This document shows, piece after piece, positions 55,556 to 64,000 of a stretch of 64,000 nucleotides of DNA. Both the position numbers and the translations under genes were made by a program. This stretch comes from Cyclobacteriaceae bacterium (GTDB lineage Bacteria > Bacteroidota > Bacteroidia > Cytophagales > Cyclobacteriaceae), in the NCBI GenBank assembly GCA_026003355.1, contig BPHC01000012.1, forward strand, positions 17,053 through 81,052. The letters are read 5' to 3'. Under the pieces are notes generated by a model. That model saw only the letters and a list, made by a program, of their open reading frames with translations, was not told the origin of the DNA and searched no databases. Position 1 is the first letter of the stretch, and every line of letters begins with the position of its first letter.

Positions 55556-56638
55556 ATGAAAATACCCAACATTTCTTTTGTTTTGGCTATCGCTGTCTTT
55601 TTGCTGGCGTACTGCACAAATAAGCAAAAGGCAGAAACTGCAGGTATAAATCAACCCGAGCAGGTAAGGCCATCGCCCATCTCCCCGCCGCTGGTTACCC
55701 ATATTTACACTGCCGACCCCTCGGCACATGTATTCAACAACCGCATTTACATCTACCCATCACACGATGTGGAATCAGGCATCCCGGAAGATGATCTGGG
55801 TTCGCATTTTGCCATGCACGACTACCACGTACTGTCTATGGATTCAATAAACGCGCCGGTAACGGATCACGGTGTGGCACTCGACCTTAAAGACATACCA
55901 TGGGCCACGCGGCAACTCTGGGCCCCCGATGCCGCCTATGCCAACAATACCTACTATCTGTATTTTCCGGCTAAAGACAAAAACGATGTTTTTCGTATAG
56001 GCGTGGCAACTTCCTCAAAACCCGAAGGCCCCTTTACTGCCGAAAGAGAACCCATACCCGGAAGTTATAGCATAGACCCGGCCGTGTTCCGCGATGATGA
56101 TGGCACCTTTTACATGTATTTTGGCGGAATCTGGGGTGGCCAGCTTCAACGTTGGAACAACAACCAGTATAATCCCCAGGCAAAAAACCGCGAACCCGGC
56201 CAGCAGGCCGTATTGCCACGCGTGGCAAAGCTCGCAGCCAACATGAAAAGCTTTGCCGAAGAAGTAAGAGAACTTCAGCTTACCGATGAAAACGGGAATC
56301 TTTTTACAGAAAAAGATAACGACAAACGCTTTTTCGAAGCCCCCTGGATGCATAAGTTTAACGGAAAATATTATTTCTCCTATTCAACCGGTGATACCCA
56401 CCGCATATGCTATGCCGTGGGCAACTCGCCCTACGGCCCCTTTACCTACAAAGGCATTGTTCTGGAACCCGTATGGGGATGGACCAATCATCATTCTATA
56501 GTTCAATTTAAAGGCAGGTGGTACCTCTTCTATCACGACACACAATTATCGGGCAAAACCCATCTGCGAAACATTAAAGTTACCGAACTTACCCACCTGC
56601 CCGACGGCACCATTCAAACCATAACACCCTATCAATAA
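55556..56638 (+). CDS. GH43 family glycosidase, lipoprotein
   Basis: 360 residues with lipoprotein signal (FLLAYCTNK). Five-bladed propeller catalytic residues fit GH43: base Asp in YTADPSAHVFNNRIYIYPS, pKa-modulating Asp in SIDPAVFRDDDGTFYMYFGG and acid Glu in FFEAPWMHKFNGKYYFSYS. GH43 members are beta-xylosidases or alpha-L-arabinofuranosidases; the sequence alone does not separate them. It sits 175 bp after the xylanase and 8 bp before the GH51 gene. Confidence 0.92.
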   Translation: MKIPNISFVLAIAVFLLAYCTNKQKAETAGINQPEQVRPSPISPPLVTHIYTADPSAHVFNNRIYIYPSHDVESGIPEDDLGSHFAMHDYHVLSMDSINAPVTDHGVALDLKDIPWATRQLWAPDAAYANNTYYLYFPAKDKNDVFRIGVATSSKPEGPFTAEREPIPGSYSIDPAVFRDDDGTFYMYFGGIWGGQLQRWNNNQYNPQAKNREPGQQAVLPRVAKLAANMKSFAEEVRELQLTDENGNLFTEKDNDKRFFEAPWMHKFNGKYYFSYSTGDTHRICYAVGNSPYGPFTYKGIVLEPVWGWTNHHSIVQFKGRWYLFYHDTQLSGKTHLRNIKVTELTHLPDGTIQTITPYQ

Positions 56639-56646
56639 ATTGCATC

Positions 56647-58188
56647 ATGAAGAGTCGTATTATTTTTACTTTGTTTATACTGGCACTACATCATATTGCA
56701 ACTGCTCAGAATATCATTGCTATAAAAGCCAATCAGGGCCGCGATACCATAAGTCGATTTATTTATGGCCACTTTGCCGAACACTTGGGCCGCTGCATAT
56801 ACGGAGGTATATGGGTTGATGAACCCACTGCAAACATTCCCAACCGAAATGGCATACGGCTTGATGTGGCAGAGGCACTGAAAAAAATAAGCGTACCGGT
56901 TATCAGGTGGCCCGGAGGTTGCTTTGCCGACGCTTACCATTGGCGCGATGGTATTGGGCCCAGAGAAAGTCGTAAGCACACCGAAAACGTGTGGTGGGGC
57001 AACGTACGCGAAACCAACAGCTTTGGCACACACGAATTTCTGGAACTATGTGAAATGCTTGGGGCCGAACCCTACCTGGCTGTTAACGTGGGCAGCGGTA
57101 CCGTTCAGGAAGCTGCCGAGTGGGTACAATATGTTAACCACAAAAACGGAACAAGCGACCTAACTGACCTGCGAAAACAAAACGGCCGCGACCAGCCCTG
57201 GAAGGTTAAATACTGGGGCATTGGTAACGAATCGTGGGGCTGCGGCGGCAATATGACGGTAGAATATTACGTAAACCTGTACAGGCAGTTTGCCACCTTC
57301 ATGACCAGCTATTCCAACTCCGAAAAACTTTTTCGCATAGCCGTTGGCCCCGGCATAGAAGATTACCATTGGACCGAGGTATTAATGCGCGATATACCCC
57401 GCAACATGCTGGATGGCATTTCCATACACCACTACTCGGTTATTAACTGGCGAAACAAAGGTTCGGCCACACAATTTTCAGAACAGGAATATTATACCAC
57501 AGTAAGAGAAGCCTTGCGGGCCGATAAAATCATAAGCCGGCACAAGGCAGTAATGGATAAATACGATCCGCAAAAAAAGGTAGCGCTGATTGTGGATGAA
57601 TGGGGAACCTGGTACAACGCAGAACCCGGCACCAACGGGGCTTTCCTCTATCAGCAAAATACCATGCGCGATGCCGTGGTTGCCGGGCTTTCGCTTAATA
57701 TTTTCAACACCCACTCCGACCGCGTAAAAATGGCCAACCTGGCCCAAATGGTTAATGTACTGCAGGCTTTAATACTTACCAGCAACGAAAAAATGGTGCT
57801 CACCCCTACCTACCACGTATTCGAAATGTACAAGGTACATCACGATGCTCTGCACCTGCCCGTAACAAAACAAGTAAACCGGTATTTTGCCGGAGGCGAC
57901 ACGCTTGATGTAATATCCGCTTCGGCATCGAGAAAAGGAAATACAATTTATGTGTCGCTGGTAAACATCCACATAAACCAACCCCAACAGGTTACTATTT
58001 CGATCGAAGGCAGCACTTTCAAAGCAGTTTCCGGAAGGGTATTGAAAAGCAAAAATCCGCATGATCATAACACTTTTAATGAACCCGACAAAGTAAAACC
58101 CGCGGGTTTTACCGATTATAAAATTTCAGGAAACCGAATTGATGCTGTTGTGCCGCCAACAGGCATTGTAGTACTACAAATAAATTAA
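56647..58188 (+). CDS. GH51 alpha-L-arabinofuranosidase
   Basis: 513 residues with a signal peptide (LFILALHHIATAQN). GH51 hallmarks: FIYGHFAEHLGRCIYGGIW, RWPGGCFADAYHW, acid/base Glu in KYWGIGNESWGCGG and nucleophile Glu in LIVDEWGTWYNAEPG. It removes arabinofuranosyl side chains from arabinoxylan or arabinan. Its product, L-arabinose, needs a catabolic route; no araA/araB/araD is in the window. Confidence 0.96.
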   Translation: MKSRIIFTLFILALHHIATAQNIIAIKANQGRDTISRFIYGHFAEHLGRCIYGGIWVDEPTANIPNRNGIRLDVAEALKKISVPVIRWPGGCFADAYHWRDGIGPRESRKHTENVWWGNVRETNSFGTHEFLELCEMLGAEPYLAVNVGSGTVQEAAEWVQYVNHKNGTSDLTDLRKQNGRDQPWKVKYWGIGNESWGCGGNMTVEYYVNLYRQFATFMTSYSNSEKLFRIAVGPGIEDYHWTEVLMRDIPRNMLDGISIHHYSVINWRNKGSATQFSEQEYYTTVREALRADKIISRHKAVMDKYDPQKKVALIVDEWGTWYNAEPGTNGAFLYQQNTMRDAVVAGLSLNIFNTHSDRVKMANLAQMVNVLQALILTSNEKMVLTPTYHVFEMYKVHHDALHLPVTKQVNRYFAGGDTLDVISASASRKGNTIYVSLVNIHINQPQQVTISIEGSTFKAVSGRVLKSKNPHDHNTFNEPDKVKPAGFTDYKISGNRIDAVVPPTGIVVLQIN

Positions 58189-58201
58189 CCTAATAGCTGC
58201 C

Positions 58202-60127
58202 ATGTTGCGTTACTGGTTATTTGCTTTCATACTGGTTAAAGTATTCTCTGCATTTGCCCGGCTTGAACTGCCCCGTTTGCTTTCGCACGGTGCCATTCTG
58301 CAGCACAGCATGCCCCTAACCCTGCGGGGTCACAGCCTTGCACACGAGCAGATTATTGTTACCCTTAAGGAAGATACCTTTTCAGTCGTTGCCAACGCAC
58401 AGGGTGAGTGGCGCGTTAACCTGCCTCCGCAAGCCCCCGGAGGACCTTACCATTTGTATATTAAAGGGCAGAATGAAGAAATAGTTGTTCAGAACATTCT
58501 GTTTGGCGATGTATGGATATGCTCCGGACAGTCGAACATGGAACTTACCGTTGAACGCGTTAAAGAAAAATACAGCCATCTTATTGCTCAGGCTTATAAT
58601 CCGTTTATCCGCCATTTTGATGTACCCGACCGTTATGACTTTAAAACTGAACATAAAGACCTGGCCGGAGGCGAATGGAAGGAAGCCACACCGGTTAACG
58701 TGCTCAGCTTTTCGGCGGTGGCCTGGTTTTTTGCCTGCGAAATATACAGCCGGCATAAAATTCCAGTAGGATTAATCAATGCCTCCCTGGGAGGATCCCC
58801 GGCCGAAGCCTGGATGAGTGAAGATGCCCTCAAAAATTTTTCGGAAGCCTGGCAGGAACTGCAGCGTTTTAAAAATGATGACCTGATAAAGGAAATTGAA
58901 AACGCCAATGCAAAAAATGCAGGCGATTGGTACGCCCAACTCAACGCCACCGATGCAGGCTTGCGCCAATGGCACAGGGCTGATTTAAACGATACCGACT
59001 GGCCCGTTGTAACCCTGCCGGCTTACTGGCCTAACGAAACCGCGCTTACCACCGGATCGGTCTGGCTGCGTAAAGAAATCCATATACCGCAGCACATGTG
59101 CGGAAAAGCCGGAAGCCTTTGGCTGGGCCGCATTGTGGATGCCGACTCGGTTTTTGTTAACGATGTATTTGTAGGATCGACCTCCTACCAATACCCGCCC
59201 CGCCGGTATACCTTCGGCCCCGGTGTACTCAAACCCGGAAGAAACATCATATCCGTACGCGTTATCAACAGCTCCGGCAAAGGAGGGTTTGTACCCGACA
59301 AACCCTACTTTCTGGCGGTGGAAACCGACACCCTTAGTCTAGCAGGCCCGTGGAAATACCGGCAGGGATGCATTATGCCCCCGCAGCCGTCACAGGTCTT
59401 CATCAGATGGAAGCCCGCAGGGCTGTACAACGGCATGATTGCCCCGCTCACCTCACTGCCGGTTAAAGGCGTTATCTGGTACCAGGGCGAAGCCAACACC
59501 CACCGACCCGGGGAGTACTTTAAAATATTTCCGGCTCTTATTAATAACTGGCGGGATAAGTGGAATCAAGGCGATTTTCCATTTCTGTTTGTGCAGCTTG
59601 CCAATTTCATGGAACCCAAAGCCAACCCGTCTGAAAGCAACTGGGCTCTTACCCGGCAGGCCCAGCTCGAAACCCTTAAAAGGGTTCCTAATGCGGCCAT
59701 GGCTGTAACCATTGACGTGGGCGAGTGGAACGATATTCACCCCGCTGACAAATATACCGTTGGCTACCGGCTTGCCCTGGCCGCCCGGCATGTTGCCTAT
59801 GGCGAAGTCGGCCTGGTGTTTTCAGGGCCATTGTACGAGTCGCACCAAATTCGCAGAAAAAAAATTATCATTACCTTCTCCAATACCGGCAGCGGGCTTA
59901 CGGCAAATGATAACCAACCCCTCCGGTATTTCAGCATTGCCGGAGCAAACAAAAAATTCGTATGGGCCCGTGCCCGCATAAAAGACAATAAAGTGGTGGT
60001 TTGGAACAATGCCGTATCAAGACCCGTAGCAGTGCGATACGCATGGGCCGATAATCCTGAAGGAGCCAACCTGTACAATAAAGAAGGCCTGCCGGCTTCG
60101 CCTTTTACTACCGAACAACACGAATAA
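58202..60127 (+). CDS. SGNH acetylesterase (sialate O-acetylesterase family)
   Basis: 641 residues with a signal peptide. SGNH motifs: nucleophile Ser in VWICSGQSNMELT and GVIWYQGEAN, and catalytic Asp-x-x-His in WNDIHPADKY. Between the halves (about residues 270-400) is a galactose-binding-like sandwich (VFVNDVFVGSTSYQYP, ISVRVINSSGKGGF), usual for this family. In a xylan locus the natural substrate is likely acetylated xylan rather than sialic acid. Seventh gene of the polysaccharide locus. Confidence 0.9.
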   Translation: MLRYWLFAFILVKVFSAFARLELPRLLSHGAILQHSMPLTLRGHSLAHEQIIVTLKEDTFSVVANAQGEWRVNLPPQAPGGPYHLYIKGQNEEIVVQNILFGDVWICSGQSNMELTVERVKEKYSHLIAQAYNPFIRHFDVPDRYDFKTEHKDLAGGEWKEATPVNVLSFSAVAWFFACEIYSRHKIPVGLINASLGGSPAEAWMSEDALKNFSEAWQELQRFKNDDLIKEIENANAKNAGDWYAQLNATDAGLRQWHRADLNDTDWPVVTLPAYWPNETALTTGSVWLRKEIHIPQHMCGKAGSLWLGRIVDADSVFVNDVFVGSTSYQYPPRRYTFGPGVLKPGRNIISVRVINSSGKGGFVPDKPYFLAVETDTLSLAGPWKYRQGCIMPPQPSQVFIRWKPAGLYNGMIAPLTSLPVKGVIWYQGEANTHRPGEYFKIFPALINNWRDKWNQGDFPFLFVQLANFMEPKANPSESNWALTRQAQLETLKRVPNAAMAVTIDVGEWNDIHPADKYTVGYRLALAARHVAYGEVGLVFSGPLYESHQIRRKKIIITFSNTGSGLTANDNQPLRYFSIAGANKKFVWARARIKDNKVVVWNNAVSRPVAVRYAWADNPEGANLYNKEGLPASPFTTEQHE

Positions 60128-60181
60128 CTGTTGCGGCCCGTAACGATTATTTATCTTGGCTCATGTATTTAACACCTTTGC

Positions 60182-61225
60182 ATGAATACCGCTGAGGGAA
60201 AATGGGAAAAGCGCTGGCACCCGCTGCGCGAAGAATGGGTAGTTTATGCCGCACACCGCAACACCCGTCCCTGGCATGGTGCACCAAAGGTAAGCTCCCA
60301 ACCTATGCCGGAATACGACCCCGCCTGTTATCTGTGCCCAGGCAACAAACGCGTTAACGACAAAATTAACCCGGCCTATAGCGGAATATTTATATTCGAA
60401 AACGACCTGCCAGTTGTCTCATTCAATGCGCCCAGGGTACCCTCAAACCATAGCACCACGCTTTACCGAAGGGCAAGCGCCACAGGCATAGCCAGGGTTA
60501 TTTGCTATGACCCGCGCCACAACGTTACGCTGGCACAAATGAAATTCGAAAAAGTACTACAGGTATTTAAGGCCTTTCGGCAGGAAATAGAGGCATTAAG
60601 CAAAACACCGGGCATAAGCTATGTGCATATATTTGAAAACAAAGGTCAGGCCGTAGGCGTAAGCAATCCGCATCCCCATTGCCAGCTGTATGCCACCGAT
60701 TTTGTTTTTAAATATGCGGAAGATCAAATCCGGATAGCCGAAAAGTATCGCCACCGGCATCAGCGCAACCTGTATGACGACATCCTGCAGCAGGAGCAGG
60801 CAGACGGGCTGCGCATCATTGCAGAAAACAATCATGCCATTTCTTTCATTCCCTTTTTTGCACGCTATGCCTACGAAACATTTATCTTTCCGAAAAAACC
60901 CCATCAAAGCCTTTTGAGTGTTGACGATGCCGAACTGGAAGGCCTGGCAAAGGCTTTTCATGAAACCGTTCGTAAAATGGACATGAATTTTCAAACCGAT
61001 TTCCCCTACGTCATGTCCATTATGCAGGCCCCGTTGGTAAACGGACCCTACCCCGAATTTCGCATGCACCTGTGGCTTCAGCCGCCCTACCGCCAGCCCG
61101 GTTTAATAAAATACCTGGCCGGCCCCGAAATAGGAGGGGGTAATTTTATGGCCGATACCATGCCCGAAGACAAGGCTGCCGAACTGCGAGCAATAAATGC
61201 TAACCACTATCCGTTTGAAAAATGA
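60182..61225 (+). CDS. galT: Galactose-1-phosphate uridylyltransferase (or UDP-sugar equivalent)
   Basis: 347 residues of the HIT-superfamily GalT family. Zinc-type Cys pair CYLCPGN (C49, C52), NDLPVVSFN, the active HPHCQ (164-168; the middle His is uridylylated, and the Cys variant is the one found in eukaryotic GALT), and the C-terminal FRMHLWLQPPYR. It swaps UMP between UDP-glucose and a sugar 1-phosphate. Next to an arabinokinase-like gene its acceptor may be arabinose 1-phosphate instead of galactose 1-phosphate; this is inference. Overlaps the next gene by ATGA. Confidence 0.9.
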   Translation: MNTAEGKWEKRWHPLREEWVVYAAHRNTRPWHGAPKVSSQPMPEYDPACYLCPGNKRVNDKINPAYSGIFIFENDLPVVSFNAPRVPSNHSTTLYRRASATGIARVICYDPRHNVTLAQMKFEKVLQVFKAFRQEIEALSKTPGISYVHIFENKGQAVGVSNPHPHCQLYATDFVFKYAEDQIRIAEKYRHRHQRNLYDDILQQEQADGLRIIAENNHAISFIPFFARYAYETFIFPKKPHQSLLSVDDAELEGLAKAFHETVRKMDMNFQTDFPYVMSIMQAPLVNGPYPEFRMHLWLQPPYRQPGLIKYLAGPEIGGGNFMADTMPEDKAAELRAINANHYPFEK

Positions 61226-62232
61226 ATCATAAACTCATACAACAGATGCTCCTTGAAGCCGGGCGGGAAATAAGGAGCCACATTATTCGCTCATTATCTC
61301 AACAATCTGTTCATCAGTTATCCAGAATTCACAGCCAAAAAAAGGAAGATACAATATTTGAAATCGACCGGCAGATTGAACCCGTGCTTTTAAACATCTT
61401 TCAAAAATATGCTCACCGGGCAGGCGGAATGGTGCTCATTGCAGAGGGCATCAGTACTGACGAGAACCCTCTCGTTATTCCCCATGACCTTCCGGAACAA
61501 AAGGCAGCCTTACGCATTATCATAGACCCGATTGACGGAACCCGCGGATTAATGTATAACAAGCGCCCTGCATTTTTTCTTGCCGGCGCAGCACCCAACA
61601 AAGGCAGTATCACATCGCTGCAGGACATTGAGGTGGCTGTAATGACCGAGCTTCCGGTAAGCAAACAATACCTGGCCGATACGCTTTGGGGAATAAAAGG
61701 GCAGGGGATACAGGCCATGCGCGAAAACTTGTTAACCCGCGAGCAAATGCCGCTTTCTGTTTCCCCTTCATCAGCCGCCACCATAGAAGGCGGCTTTGCC
61801 CAGTTTGCCCGGTTCTTTCCGCCCGGCCGCCATATACTGGCATTGGTTGAAGAAGAGCTCATTAAATTGCTTGCAACAAACGCACCCGATAAGGCGCTTG
61901 TATTTGAAGATCAGTACATTTCAAGTGGAGGCCAGCTCTACGAGCTGTTAATGGGACATGACCGGTTTACTGCCGATATACGGGCACTGCTGTACCAAAA
62001 ACTGGAAAATGAAGGAAAACCCCGCGGCCATGTTTGCCACCCTTACGATGTTTGCGCCCATATAATCGGGATGGAGGCCGGTTTGGTTATTACCGATGCC
62101 CAGGGCGAAATGCTTAATGCCCCACTCAACCTGTCATACCAAATCAACTGGATTGGCTATGCCAACACCAGGTTGTTTCATGCCATTCAACCTGTGCTTA
62201 ACTTCCTGTTAAAAAAGCATCAGTTTATTTAA
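61222..62232 (+). CDS. IMPase-family sugar phosphatase
   Basis: 336 residues. Lithium-sensitive phosphatase fold with the metal site RIIIDPIDGTRGLMYNKRPAF (second Asp pair) and the Glu of VLIAEGISTDE; the final helix region HPYDVCAHIIGMEAGLVITDAQG holds the conserved Asp. Longer than a typical IMPase (about 260-280) by an insertion around residues 170-225. Overlaps galT at its start and lies 3 bp before the GHMP kinase. Together they form a three-gene unit. Confidence 0.85.
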   Translation: MNHKLIQQMLLEAGREIRSHIIRSLSQQSVHQLSRIHSQKKEDTIFEIDRQIEPVLLNIFQKYAHRAGGMVLIAEGISTDENPLVIPHDLPEQKAALRIIIDPIDGTRGLMYNKRPAFFLAGAAPNKGSITSLQDIEVAVMTELPVSKQYLADTLWGIKGQGIQAMRENLLTREQMPLSVSPSSAATIEGGFAQFARFFPPGRHILALVEEELIKLLATNAPDKALVFEDQYISSGGQLYELLMGHDRFTADIRALLYQKLENEGKPRGHVCHPYDVCAHIIGMEAGLVITDAQGEMLNAPLNLSYQINWIGYANTRLFHAIQPVLNFLLKKHQFI

Positions 62233-62235
62233 TTC

Positions 62236-63540
62236 ATGGCAGAAAAGAAATTCATCGCCTCGGCCCCCGGCCGGATGGATGTTATGGGCGGCATTGCCGA
62301 TTACAGCGGATCGCTGGTTCTGCAAAAAGCCATCGGCCAGCAAACCCGGGTTGAAATAGCGCTGCGCAATGACTTTATCTGCAACCTGTACAGCCAGCTT
62401 CCCGATGGCGAAGAACTTCACTTTTCGGTTAACTACCGGCTTCTTCTTCACCACAATGCCGTAAATTATTCTTATGCAAGGAATATTCTTGCCGGCATGC
62501 CTGGTGGTAGTTGGGCTTCTTACGTACTTGGATGTGTGTTGGTGCTACAAAAGGAAAAAGGAATTGATTTTCGCGGAGCTGATTTTACGATACATTCAGA
62601 AATTGCACACGGCAAAGGTGTAGCCTCTTCGGCAGCCCTTGAAGTGGCTACGCTCAGGGCGCTGGCAAAGGCTTTTGCAGTTAACTTTCAAAAAACCGAA
62701 CTGGCACATTTTGCCCAAACAGCCGAAAACTATGTTGCAGGAGCCCCGTGCGGACTGATGGACCAGCTGGCTTCGGCTTTCGGCCGGCCCCACACTTTGC
62801 AACCCATAATATGCCAGCCCGACCAGCTGCTGGAGGCCGTGCCCATACCCTCGTCCATCGCTTTTTTCGGAATTGACAGTGGCATACGACATCAGGTAGC
62901 AGGCGCTTCCTATGCCGATGTTCGCTGCGCAGCATTTATGGGATATACCATAATTGCCCGCTCGCTGGGCGTTACCGAAAAAGAAATTATTGAGGCCAAA
63001 GCCCGGAAACATGCCAGGCATTTGCCTTTCGCAGGCTACTTAAGTAACATTACTCCCGCTGAATTTGAAGACCGGTTCGCGGCACTTCTGCCCGAAATCA
63101 TCAGCGGTGAAGATTTTAAAAAGCTATTTGGCTCCATCATCGACCCCGTTACGGCAGTAAATTCGGCCAAAAAATATTCGGTAAAAGTTTGTACCGCCCA
63201 TCCGGTTTATGAAAACCAGCGCGTAAAGCATTTTCTGGAGCATCTGAAAACAATAACCGGTAAACCCCATACCGCTGCAGGGGCCATAAGACAAATGGGC
63301 CGGCTCATGCTGGCATCGCACCAAAGCTATTCGGCCTGCGGCCTGGGCACCCCCCGCACAGATGAAATTGTGGAACAGGCTATATCTTTAAACGGAATAG
63401 CCGGAGCACGCATTACAGGCGGTGGTAACGGAGGCACCGTATGCTTGTTAACTGCGGGTGGTGCCGGTGCGGAAGCAGCACGCGAACTGCACCACAGGCT
63501 GTGTGCCCGGTATGGGCAGAAGTTTACGTTTTTTGAGTAA
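62236..63540 (+). CDS. GHMP sugar kinase resembling L-arabinokinase
   Basis: 434 residues. In galactokinases the first motif reads GRxNxxGEHTDY; here it is APGRMDVMGGIADYSGSLV (10-28), the exact phrase of the plant L-arabinokinase kinase domain. Other arabinokinase-like signatures follow: ATP loop GKGVASSAALE (126-136), GAPCGLMDQ (169-177), FGIDSGIRHQVAGA, SYSACGLGT and ARITGGGNGGTVCLL. So I infer phosphorylation of L-arabinose at C1, giving arabinose 1-phosphate. A galactokinase function cannot be excluded. Last gene of the galT-IMPase-kinase unit. Confidence 0.82.
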   Translation: MAEKKFIASAPGRMDVMGGIADYSGSLVLQKAIGQQTRVEIALRNDFICNLYSQLPDGEELHFSVNYRLLLHHNAVNYSYARNILAGMPGGSWASYVLGCVLVLQKEKGIDFRGADFTIHSEIAHGKGVASSAALEVATLRALAKAFAVNFQKTELAHFAQTAENYVAGAPCGLMDQLASAFGRPHTLQPIICQPDQLLEAVPIPSSIAFFGIDSGIRHQVAGASYADVRCAAFMGYTIIARSLGVTEKEIIEAKARKHARHLPFAGYLSNITPAEFEDRFAALLPEIISGEDFKKLFGSIIDPVTAVNSAKKYSVKVCTAHPVYENQRVKHFLEHLKTITGKPHTAAGAIRQMGRLMLASHQSYSACGLGTPRTDEIVEQAISLNGIAGARITGGGNGGTVCLLTAGGAGAEAARELHHRLCARYGQKFTFFE

Positions 63541-63545
63541 CGCGT

Positions 63546-64000
63546 TTATCCGGCCACTCCCAGTGGTGAAAAATATACAAACACGCTGATTATTATAACT
63601 ACAACAATTACCGAAAGCACTAAATCGGTACGGTTCCAGGTAGCCCTTGATTTTTGCCGGTCTTCCACTAACGTAGTAGCAAAAGTCAGGCCCTGAATTT
63701 GTTCTTCCGCAGGCTTTTCGGTAAATAAACTTATTCCAATGAGGAGCAAAACCGAAAACACAAATAAGGCAATACAGAAATACAGAAAATTAAGCGTGGC
63801 AAAGTCATACAAAAATCCAGGAAGTGAATCTTTATTTAGCTCGAGCAATATGCGCAACGCACCAATTACAGCACCGGTTACAAGGGTAACTATGGCCGCG
63901 CGGGCAGTAATGCGTTTATACAACAATCCGAGCAGAAAAACCGATGCAATGGGCGGGGCCAGATAAGATTGTACACTTTGCAGGTATTTGTACAATACAC
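63546..64000 (-). CDS. Sodium:solute (sugar) symporter, C-terminal part
   Basis: The final 151 residues of a longer protein running past the window end; the frame is open to base 64000. LYKYLQSVQSYLAPPIASVFLLG and LLYKRITARAAIVTLVTG match the C-terminal helices of the SSS (SGLT-type) sodium/sugar symporters, followed by two more hydrophobic segments. It converges with the kinase gene across 5 bp. A monosaccharide importer (xylose, arabinose or galactose) would fit. Confidence 0.85.
   Translation of the reverse strand, partial: VLYKYLQSVQSYLAPPIASVFLLGLLYKRITARAAIVTLVTGAVIGALRILLELNKDSLPGFLYDFATLNFLYFCIALFVFSVLLLIGISLFTEKPAEEQIQGLTFATTLVEDRQKSRATWNRTDLVLSVIVVVIIISVFVYFSPLGVAG

Noticed and set aside
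55427..55729. 100-codon minus-strand frame before the GH43 gene
   Set aside because: Antisense to the GH43 signal region, no domain or plausible composition.
62236..63540. Plain galactokinase
   Set aside because: The motif around residues 10-28 lacks GEHTDY and matches the arabinokinase pattern; galactose activity remains possible.

Overview
The window reads as a chromosomal segment of a Bacteroidetes bacterium, most likely a gliding Cytophagia-type organism. The support is a SusC/SusD pair, a xylanase with a C-terminal type IX secretion (por) sorting domain, the Bacteroidetes ATP synthase order atpB-E-F-H-A-G with atpD/atpC elsewhere, a long Thermus-type isocitrate dehydrogenase, many lipoproteins and very few Shine-Dalgarno sites. 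No rRNA, tRNA, CRISPR array, transposase or prophage gene was seen.

Layout. 0.1-30.5 kb is mixed housekeeping and accessory content: secreted peptidase and two convergent class-C-type serine hydrolases; a GNAT acetyltransferase; a beta-helix lipoprotein coupled to a diheme cytochrome c; a MOT1-like transporter; a MATE exporter; a GroES-like protein; RmuC; ornithine aminotransferase; an exported amine oxidase; a NadR-type kinase; a Tat-exported class V aminotransferase; a broken penicillin acylase; a broken LysR regulator divergent from an icd ... sbtA-like operon; an M20 amidohydrolase; small membrane proteins; a PAS histidine kinase operon. 30.6-35.6 kb is the ATP synthase operon, with hairpins flanking atpE that could raise c-subunit output.

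35.8-42.4 kb is the most unusual part. It is an AT-richer minus-strand cluster of 6-bladed beta-propeller (DUF4221-like) lipoproteins, each full module headed by a tiny secreted Cys-rich peptide (one with an NVEA motif as in the NVEALA family). About 20 bp upstream of each of three signal-peptide start codons lies a copy of a GC-rich, about 70-bp palindromic repeat; a fourth partial copy lies at 44.6 kb. A TolC-family gene follows.

44.7-64 kb is a xylan/arabinoxylan utilisation locus. xylB-xylA (xylA frameshifted) are divergent from susC, susD, a TIG-CBM lipoprotein, GH10 xylanase, GH43, GH51 and an SGNH acetylesterase. Then come galT, an IMPase-family phosphatase and a GHMP kinase that resembles plant L-arabinokinase rather than galactokinase, and a partial sodium/sugar symporter facing them. 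LacI-type palindromes occupy the xylB-susC intergenic region. Together the products would bind, cut, deacetylate and import arabinoxylan fragments, then send xylose through XylA/XylB and possibly arabinose through sugar-1-phosphate.

Several genes carry single-base indels (penicillin acylase three, LysR one, xylA one, one propeller gene possibly one). Several sit in short homopolymers, so sequencing error is a serious alternative to real gene decay.
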